This document shows, one piece after another, positions 25,525-32,256 of a stretch of DNA of 42,683 nucleotides; positions within the stretch are counted from its first letter, which is position 1, and the number at the start of each line of letters is the position of its first letter. Position numbers and translations under genes: made by a program. Origin of the DNA: Candidatus Saccharimonadia bacterium (lineage in GTDB: Bacteria > Patescibacteriota > Saccharimonadia > Saccharimonadales > UBA4665). Under the pieces are notes generated by a model. It saw nothing but the letters and a program-made list of their open reading frames with translations, searched no databases and was not told the DNA's origin. The stretch lies in contig JALQUD010000003.1 in NCBI GenBank assembly GCA_023268595.1, positions 1 through 42,683 on the forward strand, written 5' to 3'.

Positions 25525-26424
25525 TCAGCCGCGTGGGGCAGGCTTCGGCTCGGCGCCTATCAACGCCATCCGTCCGAATAATTTGACTACCGGCTCGCCC
25601 TTGTTCAGCGTGAAGCTGTTCATCCGGATAGCGCTACGCGTCGACCGTCGCACTATCTCGTCGTAAGATTCCTGGTCGTCGGCACCTCGAAGCTCGTCAT
25701 ACGTATGCTTAGCCATGCCCCTCATGACAGCTACCGCCCGGGCGACCGACAATGCTCCGGTACGTAACACGGCACGGTTGCCACTCATCATCTCGGTCGC
25801 CAGCCGGCGGGAGACAAAACTGATATGCTGCGAAACATTGTCATAGTCGCCGCCCGGGCGCATATAGCTCTCGGTAACACCCGACTTGATCAAGCTCGGC
25901 GGTAAATCCTTGACGATATGGTTAGTCAGACCGCCAGCGATAAGTTGGATCGGCGGTGATGCCAATTGGACGGCCGGCTCATCGAACGAACGCCGCCACA
26001 GCTGGTCACTACCCCAGGCGATACTACGGGCCTTCTCCATGTCACCAGCCTGCCAGGCCTTGCCCCAGGCTACCAGATCATGGCTTGGATTGAACCATTC
26101 CTGTGCGAAATAATTAGCCTGCCTGATCAGGACGTCGGGATTCTCGATACGGGGTAGGTGGGCGACTTCCGGCTTGCCGTCCATGACATCGCCCAACAGA
26201 TGCGTCAGCTCACCATACACGAAGCCGAAGACGCCTTGGCGGCCGACCCGCGGCATGGCTTCCGACACTGCGAGGAAACGGTCGCCGAGTTCGTGCATGC
26301 CGACTACCTCGGGCTCACCGCCAGGCTGCACCCGGTCCGGCAAGGCGTCATCAAGCGCGTCATAATCTGGCGCATACATGCCTTCTAGTACTCGGTCCGG
26401 GCGATAAGCTTCTGGTAAAGGCAT
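25525..26424 (-). CDS. DUF5995-like protein
   Basis: A 299-residue soluble, mostly helical protein. The segment LIAGGLTNHIVKDLPPSLI (about 165-185) matches the LxGxNAHIxxDLP core that I associate with DUF5995, and earlier segments (FGFVYGELTHLL, ANYFAQEWF) fit the same pattern of helices carrying possible ligand residues. Function of the family is unknown. The frame stays open to 26565, but I chose ATG 26424: GGAAGGA lies about 14 nt upstream, and TATACT (minus, 26480-26485) predicts a transcript start near 26473, downstream of the extended frame's start. The extra 47 residues would also be Cys/His-rich and unlike the rest. Confidence 0.6.
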   Translation of the reverse strand: MPLPEAYRPDRVLEGMYAPDYDALDDALPDRVQPGGEPEVVGMHELGDRFLAVSEAMPRVGRQGVFGFVYGELTHLLGDVMDGKPEVAHLPRIENPDVLIRQANYFAQEWFNPSHDLVAWGKAWQAGDMEKARSIAWGSDQLWRRSFDEPAVQLASPPIQLIAGGLTNHIVKDLPPSLIKSGVTESYMRPGGDYDNVSQHISFVSRRLATEMMSGNRAVLRTGALSVARAVAVMRGMAKHTYDELRGADDQESYDEIVRRSTRSAIRMNSFTLNKGEPVVKLFGRMALIGAEPKPAPRG

Positions 26425-26479
26425 CGAGTTGTGTCGCGTCCTTCCGGCGGAATTGCCGCCACGTATTACATGCGCACAT

Positions 26480-26485
26480 AGTATA
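26480..26485 (-). promoter_or_regulatory. -10 box upstream of the DUF5995-like gene
   Basis: TATACT on the minus strand, giving a leader of about 49 nt that includes GGAAGGA. Used to choose the start at 26424. Confidence 0.5.
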
Positions 26486-26546
26486 CACCGCTTATGTCGA
26501 ATTGCGCAGTGAAGCGCTTCGCTGCAAGGGGGTTGCCAGTGAGTGA

Positions 26547-26552
26547 TAAAAT
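26547..26552 (+). promoter_or_regulatory. -10 box of a probable leaderless promoter
   Basis: TAAAAT ends exactly 6 nt before the ATG at 26559. No ribosome site is present between them. Confidence 0.5.
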
Positions 26553-26558
26553 ACATGC

Positions 26559-28157
26559 ATGTCAAAAGCGGCAGCAGCCACGAGTACGCAGGGGGTCAAG
26601 GGAAATACGACGGACATTCAGGCCGGGGCTGCTTCGCAAAGTGAAGTTATCAACGACCAGCTGCACCTGTTGGAGGAACGGACCAAAGCCCTGGAAGAAG
26701 CCCAGGCGCTGACCCACCTCGGGAGCTGGCAATGGGATGTCGCCACCGGCAAGATAAGCTGGTCCGACGAGCTGTACCGCATATACGGACTGAAGCCGCA
26801 GATACGCGAAGTCGGCTTCGTAGAGTTCATGGGCATGATCCATGATCAGGACCGCGACCGGGTGCAAACCATAATCGGCCAGGCTAGCCAGGATGGCAAA
26901 CCATTCGAGTTCCGTCACCGCATCGTCCAACCGGACGGCACCGTGCGGCGGCTACTCGGTATGGGTAAAGTCGAGAAGGATGCCAGTGGCGCCATCACCC
27001 GCATGATTGGCACGTCGCAGGACATCACCGACCAATGGGACGCTGAGCAGGCTTTGCAGCGCAGTGACCGCCGCTTCCAGGCTGTCACCAACGCCACGCA
27101 CGACCTGGTGTATGACATCGACCTGCAGGATGACACCATCTGGTTCAATGAGATACTGCAGGAAGAGTACGGCTACGATAAATCAGCCAACGACCGCTCG
27201 ATGAAGTGGTGGCTGGAACGGCTGCACCCCGAGGATGGCGGCGCCGTAGCCAAGCAAGTCCAGGAACTTATCGCCAGCCGCCAGCAGCGCAGCTGGATCA
27301 CCGAATACCGTCTGCAGAAAGCCGATGGCACCTATGCGTTGGTGCGCAACCGGGCGTTCATGCTGCTCGACCCATCCGGCGAACCGGAACGGATCATCGG
27401 CTCGTGCCTGGATATCACCGAAGCCCGGCAGCTGGAGCGCGCCAAGGACGAATTCATCTCACTGGTGTCACACCAGCTACGCACACCACTGACCATCATC
27501 CGGCTGTACGGCAACATGCTCACCGACGGCATTGTCGGCGAGCTACAAAGCGAACAGAAGGGCTACGTTGGCAAGATTACCGATGCCAGTATCCGGCTCA
27601 TCAAACTGGTCGGCGATATCCTGAACATTTCCCGGTTGGAACTCAACCGTATAAAAATCGACCCGAAACCGACCGACGCCAACGCGCTCATCCAAAACTG
27701 CCTGGACGAGCTGGCACCGTTCGCACAGTCACGTGGCGCCACCATCCAGTACAAACCGGACGCCAGCATCGCTACGATCGACCTCGATGCCACGATATTC
27801 GGCGAGATCGTCAATAATCTGGTCAGCAACGCGCTACGCTACGTCCGTACCCACAAGGGCGAGGTACAGTTAACCTTTGCCAAGCAGCAACGGGGCTACG
27901 TACTGACCGTCAAAGACAATGGTATTGGCATTCCGCGCTCCGCCCAACCGCACATCTTCGAACGCTTCTTCCGGGCCCCCAACGCCGCCCGGGCCGACGG
28001 TGAAGGCACCGGCTTAGGTTTGTACTTGGTCAAGATGTTCGCCGAAGCGGCCGGTGGCAAAGCCTGGTTCAAAAGCGAAGTCGGCAAGGGCACTTCGTTC
28101 TACGTCCTGATTCCGCCGGAAGGCATGAAGGCGATCCGGCCGCGCAGCCAGGAATAA
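26559..28157 (+). CDS. Orphan PAS-PAS sensor histidine kinase
   Basis: A 532-residue soluble kinase. A coiled coil (30-50) leads to a PAS_3-type domain (52-160, LGSWQWDVATGKISWSDEL), a second PAS domain (170-290, HDLVYDIDLQDD), HisKA with His305 (VSHQLRTPLT) and an ATPase domain with Asn420/Asn424, DNGIGIP (453-459) and GTGLGL (483-488). No receiver gene is adjacent, so its partner is elsewhere, possibly the Rcp1-like regulator at 12100-12585 (inference). The architecture resembles the other PAS kinase in the window. Its stop is 8 nt from that of the convergent methyltransferase gene. Confidence 0.9.
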   Translation: MSKAAAATSTQGVKGNTTDIQAGAASQSEVINDQLHLLEERTKALEEAQALTHLGSWQWDVATGKISWSDELYRIYGLKPQIREVGFVEFMGMIHDQDRDRVQTIIGQASQDGKPFEFRHRIVQPDGTVRRLLGMGKVEKDASGAITRMIGTSQDITDQWDAEQALQRSDRRFQAVTNATHDLVYDIDLQDDTIWFNEILQEEYGYDKSANDRSMKWWLERLHPEDGGAVAKQVQELIASRQQRSWITEYRLQKADGTYALVRNRAFMLLDPSGEPERIIGSCLDITEARQLERAKDEFISLVSHQLRTPLTIIRLYGNMLTDGIVGELQSEQKGYVGKITDASIRLIKLVGDILNISRLELNRIKIDPKPTDANALIQNCLDELAPFAQSRGATIQYKPDASIATIDLDATIFGEIVNNLVSNALRYVRTHKGEVQLTFAKQQRGYVLTVKDNGIGIPRSAQPHIFERFFRAPNAARADGEGTGLGLYLVKMFAEAAGGKAWFKSEVGKGTSFYVLIPPEGMKAIRPRSQE

Positions 28158-28165
28158 AGTCCGAC

Positions 28166-29488
28166 CTAGCGGGCGCGTAGCACGATAAGGTGTTCGATGT
28201 GCGGCGTGCGTGGGAAGAAGTTATACCCACGATGAAACTCGATGTCGTATCCGGCTGCCAGCAGCTCGGCGTCACGGGCCTGGGTGACCGGATTGCAGCT
28301 TAAATAAATGATGCGCTCCGGCCGTGCTTCAAGCAGGCGTTCCGTCACCGAATGATGCAGTCCGGCCCGTGGAGGGTCGACGATGACCGTGGCATCGCCC
28401 GATATCTGTTCCAACGCCTGCTCCGCAGCCGCTAAAACCGGCTTGATCACAGCCGTACTCGTGTCAGCGATCAACGCGGCGTTACGTTCCATCTCGCGGT
28501 AAGCATGCTCGTCGATTTCCACCAATGTCAGCTGCCGGCTGCCATCACCGGCCGTGCCGATGGACAGGCCGATGCTGCCGACGCCGCTGTACATATCTAT
28601 CAGCGGCTGATCGTCGGCGATCCAGCGCTGCATGTCGCGCAATGCTTCCTCATATACCGGCAGGTTCACCTGGAAGAAACCTTCGGTAGCATACCTGAAC
28701 TGCACGCCCAGGATGTTATCGGCCAACACGATGTCGCCAAAAGCCGTCAGACGCTCAGTGATGCGGGATGCCGGGCTGCGTGGGTCGGAATATATTATCT
28801 CTCCACCCTGGGCCGGTAAGGCGGCAGCCTCGGCCGGACTGATGACGTCAGGCAGCTTGTCCTTGACATACAGCTGCCAGACGCACGACCCGTCACGGTC
28901 ACAGCGTATAAGCAACGCCTTGAGCGAGCGGGCCTCGACCGGCTTGCTGCGCAGCAGATCCCGCACCGCCACTGCCAGACGGTTGATTTCGGGCCGGGCC
29001 AGGCTGGTGCCATCGACAGGAACCTTGCCATGAGTGCCACGTCTGAAGAACGCCAGGTCGAGCCGGTTTTCATCAGTGTCCCACCACCAGCTGAATTCCA
29101 CTTTATTGCGATAAGCCGTCTGGTTGCTGTCACTATACACCTCTACCACACCGGGCAGGGCGGTATGATGGAGCGCGAAGGCTTCTTGGATGAGCTGGCC
29201 TTTGGCCTGTTGCTCGTCGGCAAAACCCATGATCTGCCACGGACTGGTCGACAAGAAACTTTGCGGGTCGAGCGGCTCCTGCCGGCCACTGCTGGCTTCA
29301 AGCACTTCGGTGACCACGCCTTCGGCCATGGAAGACTTGTTCTTGGTCAGCTGGACCTGGACCGTCTCACCGGGCAAGCCACCCCATACGAAGACCCGCT
29401 TGCCATCAGGCAGGCTGCCGATAGTCTGGCCGCCACCGACGATGCGTTCCAACCTGACTTGGTGCGAGGGAAGTGGTTTTCGTTTCAC
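28166..29488 (-). CDS. TrmA/RlmC/RlmD-type RNA m5U methyltransferase
   Basis: A 440-residue SAM-dependent enzyme that methylates C5 of a uridine in tRNA or 23S rRNA. An N-terminal TRAM domain (10-65) is followed by the catalytic domain with the SAM motif LIDMYSGVGSIGL, IVDPPRAGL, and the nucleophile Cys in YLSCNP near the end. The usual Fe-S cluster cysteines expected around residues 72-92 are absent. The frame runs back to 29590, but the start is probably GTG 29488: TATACT (minus, 29495-29500) lies exactly 6 nt upstream inside the extension, and the protein then begins directly with the TRAM region. Target base not predictable. Confidence 0.88.
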   Translation of the reverse strand: MKRKPLPSHQVRLERIVGGGQTIGSLPDGKRVFVWGGLPGETVQVQLTKNKSSMAEGVVTEVLEASSGRQEPLDPQSFLSTSPWQIMGFADEQQAKGQLIQEAFALHHTALPGVVEVYSDSNQTAYRNKVEFSWWWDTDENRLDLAFFRRGTHGKVPVDGTSLARPEINRLAVAVRDLLRSKPVEARSLKALLIRCDRDGSCVWQLYVKDKLPDVISPAEAAALPAQGGEIIYSDPRSPASRITERLTAFGDIVLADNILGVQFRYATEGFFQVNLPVYEEALRDMQRWIADDQPLIDMYSGVGSIGLSIGTAGDGSRQLTLVEIDEHAYREMERNAALIADTSTAVIKPVLAAAEQALEQISGDATVIVDPPRAGLHHSVTERLLEARPERIIYLSCNPVTQARDAELLAAGYDIEFHRGYNFFPRTPHIEHLIVLRAR

Positions 29489-29494
29489 GCCAGC

Positions 29495-29500
29495 AGTATA
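29495..29500 (-). promoter_or_regulatory. -10 box of a leaderless GTG-start gene
   Basis: TATACT on the minus strand ends 6 nt before GTG 29488. It lies inside the extended open frame and so decides the start. Confidence 0.6.
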
Positions 29501-29548
29501 GCAGAGCCGGGTCATAGAACCATAGTAATTAGTACCACGCACGATCGT

Positions 29549-29577
29549 CTGGACAAGACCGTCAGGCGGCCTATAAT
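29549..29577 (+). promoter_or_regulatory. Promoter of leader A (CTGGACA / TATAAT)
   Basis: CTGGACA (29549-29555; TGGACA as -35), 16 nt, TATAAT (29572-29577). Predicted start near 29584. A matching arrangement (CTGGTCA, 17 nt, TATAAT) precedes the paralogous gene at 35028. Confidence 0.65.
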
Positions 29578-29583
29578 AGCAGA

Positions 29584-29860
29584 TAGCCATGTGAGCATGA
29601 GCGTTTTAGGGAGCCGGTGACGGCTACTTCAAGCACCATCGCATGCAGGCTCCATATTTATACAGGTAAGCATACTCCGGTCACTGCGCGCCTCATACAA
29701 GCTCCCACGCTCTAAGCAATCGACATTACAATCTGTCCGGACTCGAACGGTTCCCACAGGTCGCCGAAGCGCTTTCAAACCCCTCAAAGCCGTTCACCGA
29801 CCGCATCCTTACGTTGCATCGGAACTCTTTACGAATCTTATTACCCATACAGGAGCTTGT
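29584..29860 (+). ncRNA. Long structured leader A before the 88-aa gene
   Basis: About 277 nt between the predicted transcription start and the ATG at 29861. It accounts for most of the 372-nt stretch without a gene (29489-29860). It holds AGCCATGTG (29585-29593), a hairpin AGCCG-GTGA-CGGCT (29612-29625, GNRA-type loop), CATGCAGGCT (29642-29651) and TTCCCACAGG (29751-29760). AGCC at the 5' end can pair with GGCT at 29648-29651, closing a stem around the hairpin; GCATG at 29595-29599 can also pair with CATGC at 29642-29646. The same elements occur in leader B upstream of 35028. The first ATG (29589) is followed at once by TGA, so this is not a coding region. AGGAGC precedes the real ATG. Confidence 0.55.
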
Positions 29861-30127
29861 ATGACCGCTATCAACCAGAATGTTACTATCAACGCTTTCT
29901 TTTTCAAGGACACCCCACAGGAGCGAATCGAGGCCTTCCCGCGCCAGATGGAATACGGTAACCGCCAATACACGTTCCAGGATGGTCTGCACCGCCTGGT
30001 CCGGCGCGGCCAACGCATCTTCGAGCTATTCGATATGACCGATGGGCAAACGGTCTTCCGGCTAGCCCGGCACGACGGTATGCCGATGAGTGAATGGCGC
30101 CTGATAGGCACCCGCGCCAGCGCCTGA
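29861..30127 (+). CDS. Small 88-aa protein, paralogue of the one at 35028
   Basis: An 88-residue soluble protein with no known family. It aligns end to end with the 88-residue protein at 35028-35294: both start with xINQ(N/E)V, have F/Y-F near residue 14, a Tyr-Gly/Arg-Tyr turn, h-x-x-VRxG, (F/Y)ELxD and a C-terminal WxL. The pattern suggests a small beta-rich domain. AGGAGC about 5 nt before the ATG marks the start. The YdjM-type gene starts 15 nt downstream from its own TATAAT, which lies at the very end of this gene. A long leader precedes it. Confidence 0.72.
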   Translation: MTAINQNVTINAFFFKDTPQERIEAFPRQMEYGNRQYTFQDGLHRLVRRGQRIFELFDMTDGQTVFRLARHDGMPMSEWRLIGTRASA

Positions 30128-30129
30128 GG

Positions 30130-30135
30130 TATAAT
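30130..30135 (+). promoter_or_regulatory. -10 box of a probable leaderless promoter
   Basis: TATAAT, 7 nt before the ATG at 30143 and 2 nt after the stop of the 88-aa gene. Confidence 0.6.
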
Positions 30136-30142
30136 CGTTAGC

Positions 30143-30724
30143 ATGATCGCCCGCACCCACGATGTCGCCGCTTTTACCGCCCTGATGGCAGTCGTGCTCA
30201 GCCAGCCGCTGCACAGCGTGACGCTGGCGACCGTCGTGGCAGCGGTGCTCGCTAATCAGATCGGTGGTATCGCACCGGACATAGACCAGCCGACGGCGCC
30301 GTTCTGGCGCAACCTGCCGGTAGGCGGCATATTCGGCAGGCTGATCGCCCGCATGATGGGCGGACATCGCTTTATCAGCCACTCGATACTCGGCCTGGCA
30401 CTGTTCGGTTTCGCTGCCCACTGGCTACTGGCCGCGCTCCATCCCATCATCCCCAAAGTCGACATCGGACTGGTCTGGTGGTCGTTTATGATCGGCATGG
30501 TGTCGCACCTGATCATGGACAGCTTCACGAAGGAAGGCGTGCCGTGGCTGTTACCGATCCCTTGGAAGTTCGGGCTACCGCCCGTCCGCCGGCTGCGTAT
30601 CACTACCGGCAAGAATATCGAACGTTTCGTAGTCCTGCCGGTGCTTGTAGGGTTGGCAATCTGGTTATTCGCCCAAAGTTACACAGAAATCAGTACGTTT
30701 ACCAACCAATATATCAAGCGCTAA
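30143..30724 (+). CDS. YdjM-type membrane metal-dependent hydrolase (DUF457)
   Basis: A 193-residue membrane protein of the YdjM/DUF457 family. Conserved metal-ligand motifs are all present: His6 (ARTHD), IAPDIDQP (44-51), GGHRFISHS (73-81) and SHLIMDSFTKEGVPWLLPIPW near 120-140. Several hydrophobic segments place it in the membrane. In E. coli ydjM is in the LexA regulon; its substrate is not settled. The gene has a leaderless-type promoter and sits directly behind the 88-aa gene, whose paralogue precedes a DNA polymerase. Confidence 0.88.
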   Translation: MIARTHDVAAFTALMAVVLSQPLHSVTLATVVAAVLANQIGGIAPDIDQPTAPFWRNLPVGGIFGRLIARMMGGHRFISHSILGLALFGFAAHWLLAALHPIIPKVDIGLVWWSFMIGMVSHLIMDSFTKEGVPWLLPIPWKFGLPPVRRLRITTGKNIERFVVLPVLVGLAIWLFAQSYTEISTFTNQYIKR

Positions 30725-30726
30725 TA

Positions 30727-30755
30727 TTGATTAATTGTCCTTGTTGTTTTATAAT
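30727..30755 (+). promoter_or_regulatory. Promoter with a very short leader
   Basis: TTGATT (30727-30732), 17 nt, TATAAT (30750-30755). The predicted start lies about 4-5 nt before the ATG at 30767, too short for a ribosome site. Confidence 0.65.
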
Positions 30756-30766
30756 ACTTATTAAGT

Positions 30767-31651
30767 ATGCCCGAAATCAAGCGAAAGCGCCGTAACCTTC
30801 GTAAAACAGCCGGCCGGACCCTCCTGGTGGTCTGGGCATTGCTGCTGGTGACTGGCATCGTCTATGCCGAGATCATCCGGCCGAACACGGCTGCCAACGA
30901 TTATTCAAAGCGTCTGAACGCCGAAGCCGGCCGGACAGAGAAGTGCTTCGAAAGCCTGACTAAGACTACCGAACTGGACATCTTCTACGCTCCGGACGTC
31001 AAGCTTGACACCAAGCAAAAGAATATCGCTTCCATCCGCCAGCAGATCAATAGCTGCCGGCAGCAGGTAGCTTCTTTTGAGTCGGTCACCAAAAGCCTGC
31101 CGACGATGCGCTTTGCCGGCTACACGCCGACCTTCAAAGAAGCCAAAGTGACCCAGCGCCAAGCACTCGACGTGGTCGGACAGAGCAACGACGTCATGAA
31201 CCAGTACGACCGCATGGCTGCCTTCCTGAGCAGCTACTACACTACCGTGGACACTTTCTTGAAATACACCGAACAGCTAAGCACGCTCAACACTGGCATC
31301 GTCACCGCTGCTAATGCCAAGGTACTGGAAGACCAGGCGACCGAGCTAGAGACCATGGCCAAAGATATGCGTACCATGGATGCCCCCAACGAATTCAGCG
31401 ACACCAAGACATTGACAGCCGACATGTTCGACAAGGCTGCCACCGGCTTCAAAGATGTACGCTATGGCTACGTCAATTACGCCGATGCCTATACGACTCG
31501 CGGCTTCAACCAGGTAGATGAAGCGCTCAAGTCCTACGACAGTACCATCGTCAACTCTCCGTTCGACAAGCTGACCTCGTCCTACATCCCCAAGCAGGTC
31601 ATGCAGCTGCCAAACAAGATTGACGATCTGCTTGCCGGCGCATCCGAATAG
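30767..31651 (+). CDS. Membrane-anchored helical outer-surface protein, unknown family
   Basis: A 294-residue protein with a basic start (KRKRRNLRK), one membrane helix (18-36) and a long helical outer domain. The outer part has two Cys near residues 59 and 97 that could pair, and heptad-like stretches rich in Gln, Thr, Ala and Lys, suggesting a helical bundle or coiled coil. No enzyme motif is visible and I do not recognise a family. It has its own promoter with almost no leader. Confidence 0.7.
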   Translation: MPEIKRKRRNLRKTAGRTLLVVWALLLVTGIVYAEIIRPNTAANDYSKRLNAEAGRTEKCFESLTKTTELDIFYAPDVKLDTKQKNIASIRQQINSCRQQVASFESVTKSLPTMRFAGYTPTFKEAKVTQRQALDVVGQSNDVMNQYDRMAAFLSSYYTTVDTFLKYTEQLSTLNTGIVTAANAKVLEDQATELETMAKDMRTMDAPNEFSDTKTLTADMFDKAATGFKDVRYGYVNYADAYTTRGFNQVDEALKSYDSTIVNSPFDKLTSSYIPKQVMQLPNKIDDLLAGASE

Positions 31652-31707
31652 TTCCTGTCGACGCATCAGCTAGTACACGTTATTACACTTGAACAATATG
31701 TAAACTA

Positions 31708-31721
31708 CGGCATACATGCCG
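31708..31721. promoter_or_regulatory. Short palindrome before the NUDIX gene
   Basis: CGGCAT-AC-ATGCCG, a 6-bp inverted repeat with a 2-nt centre, 76 nt before the ATG. TTGAAC lies 14 nt upstream, so the palindrome falls where the -10 would be. It could be an operator; no T-run follows, so a terminator is unlikely. Confidence 0.4.
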
Positions 31722-31796
31722 GCAGATTAGCGCTTGCACGGCATTGGCTAGGGAGGCATACTTTGCGGTACACCAGCTAGCAACAGGAGAAAGCCG

Positions 31797-32252
31797 ATGC
31801 CACACATCTTCCATGCCTTTGATTACACTATCACCGCTTTCATCGTGCACGACGGTAAAGTACTGTTAGTCAACCACCCACGCTACGACAAATGGATTCC
31901 GGTCGGTGGCCATATCGAACTGGACGAGGACCCGGAAGAAGCTTTGCTCCGCGAGGTCAGGGAAGAGACTGGTCTGGAAGTCACACCACTCGGCAAACGC
32001 CCAGCAGTAGAATCACCTGGTACTAAATTCCTGATCACGCCGGACTATCTTGACGTCCATGAGGCCAACCCGCCGCACCGGCATATATCATTCACGTACT
32101 TCGTCGCCGCGCGTGACGCGAACTTCATGAAGTCCGATGAGCACGATGATATGCGTTGGTTCACACCTGAAGAGTTAGAGCAAGCGCAGTGGAACTTGTC
32201 ACCAGCGGTGCGATTCTATTGCCGGCAGGCGATACGCAAAGCTGCCAATTGA
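31797..32252 (+). CDS. NUDIX hydrolase
   Basis: A 151-residue NUDIX protein that hydrolyses a nucleoside diphosphate linked to another group. The full Nudix box G-x5-E-x7-REUxEExGU is present at residues 38-60 (GHIELDE, then REVREETGL), so it should be active with a divalent metal. The substrate is not predictable; the HPRYDKWIPVGGH lead-in is common in DNA-mismatch-like and NADH-type members alike. AGGAGA 8 nt before the ATG. It converges with the deacetylase-glycosyltransferase gene with a 4-nt gap. Confidence 0.92.
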   Translation: MPHIFHAFDYTITAFIVHDGKVLLVNHPRYDKWIPVGGHIELDEDPEEALLREVREETGLEVTPLGKRPAVESPGTKFLITPDYLDVHEANPPHRHISFTYFVAARDANFMKSDEHDDMRWFTPEELEQAQWNLSPAVRFYCRQAIRKAAN

Positions 32253-32256
32253 ACGG

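Noticed and set aside
29735..29760. tRNA-like T-arm (ACTCGAAC) in leader A
   Set aside because: Flanking bases do not form a T-stem on either strand and no acceptor or anticodon arm could be drawn.
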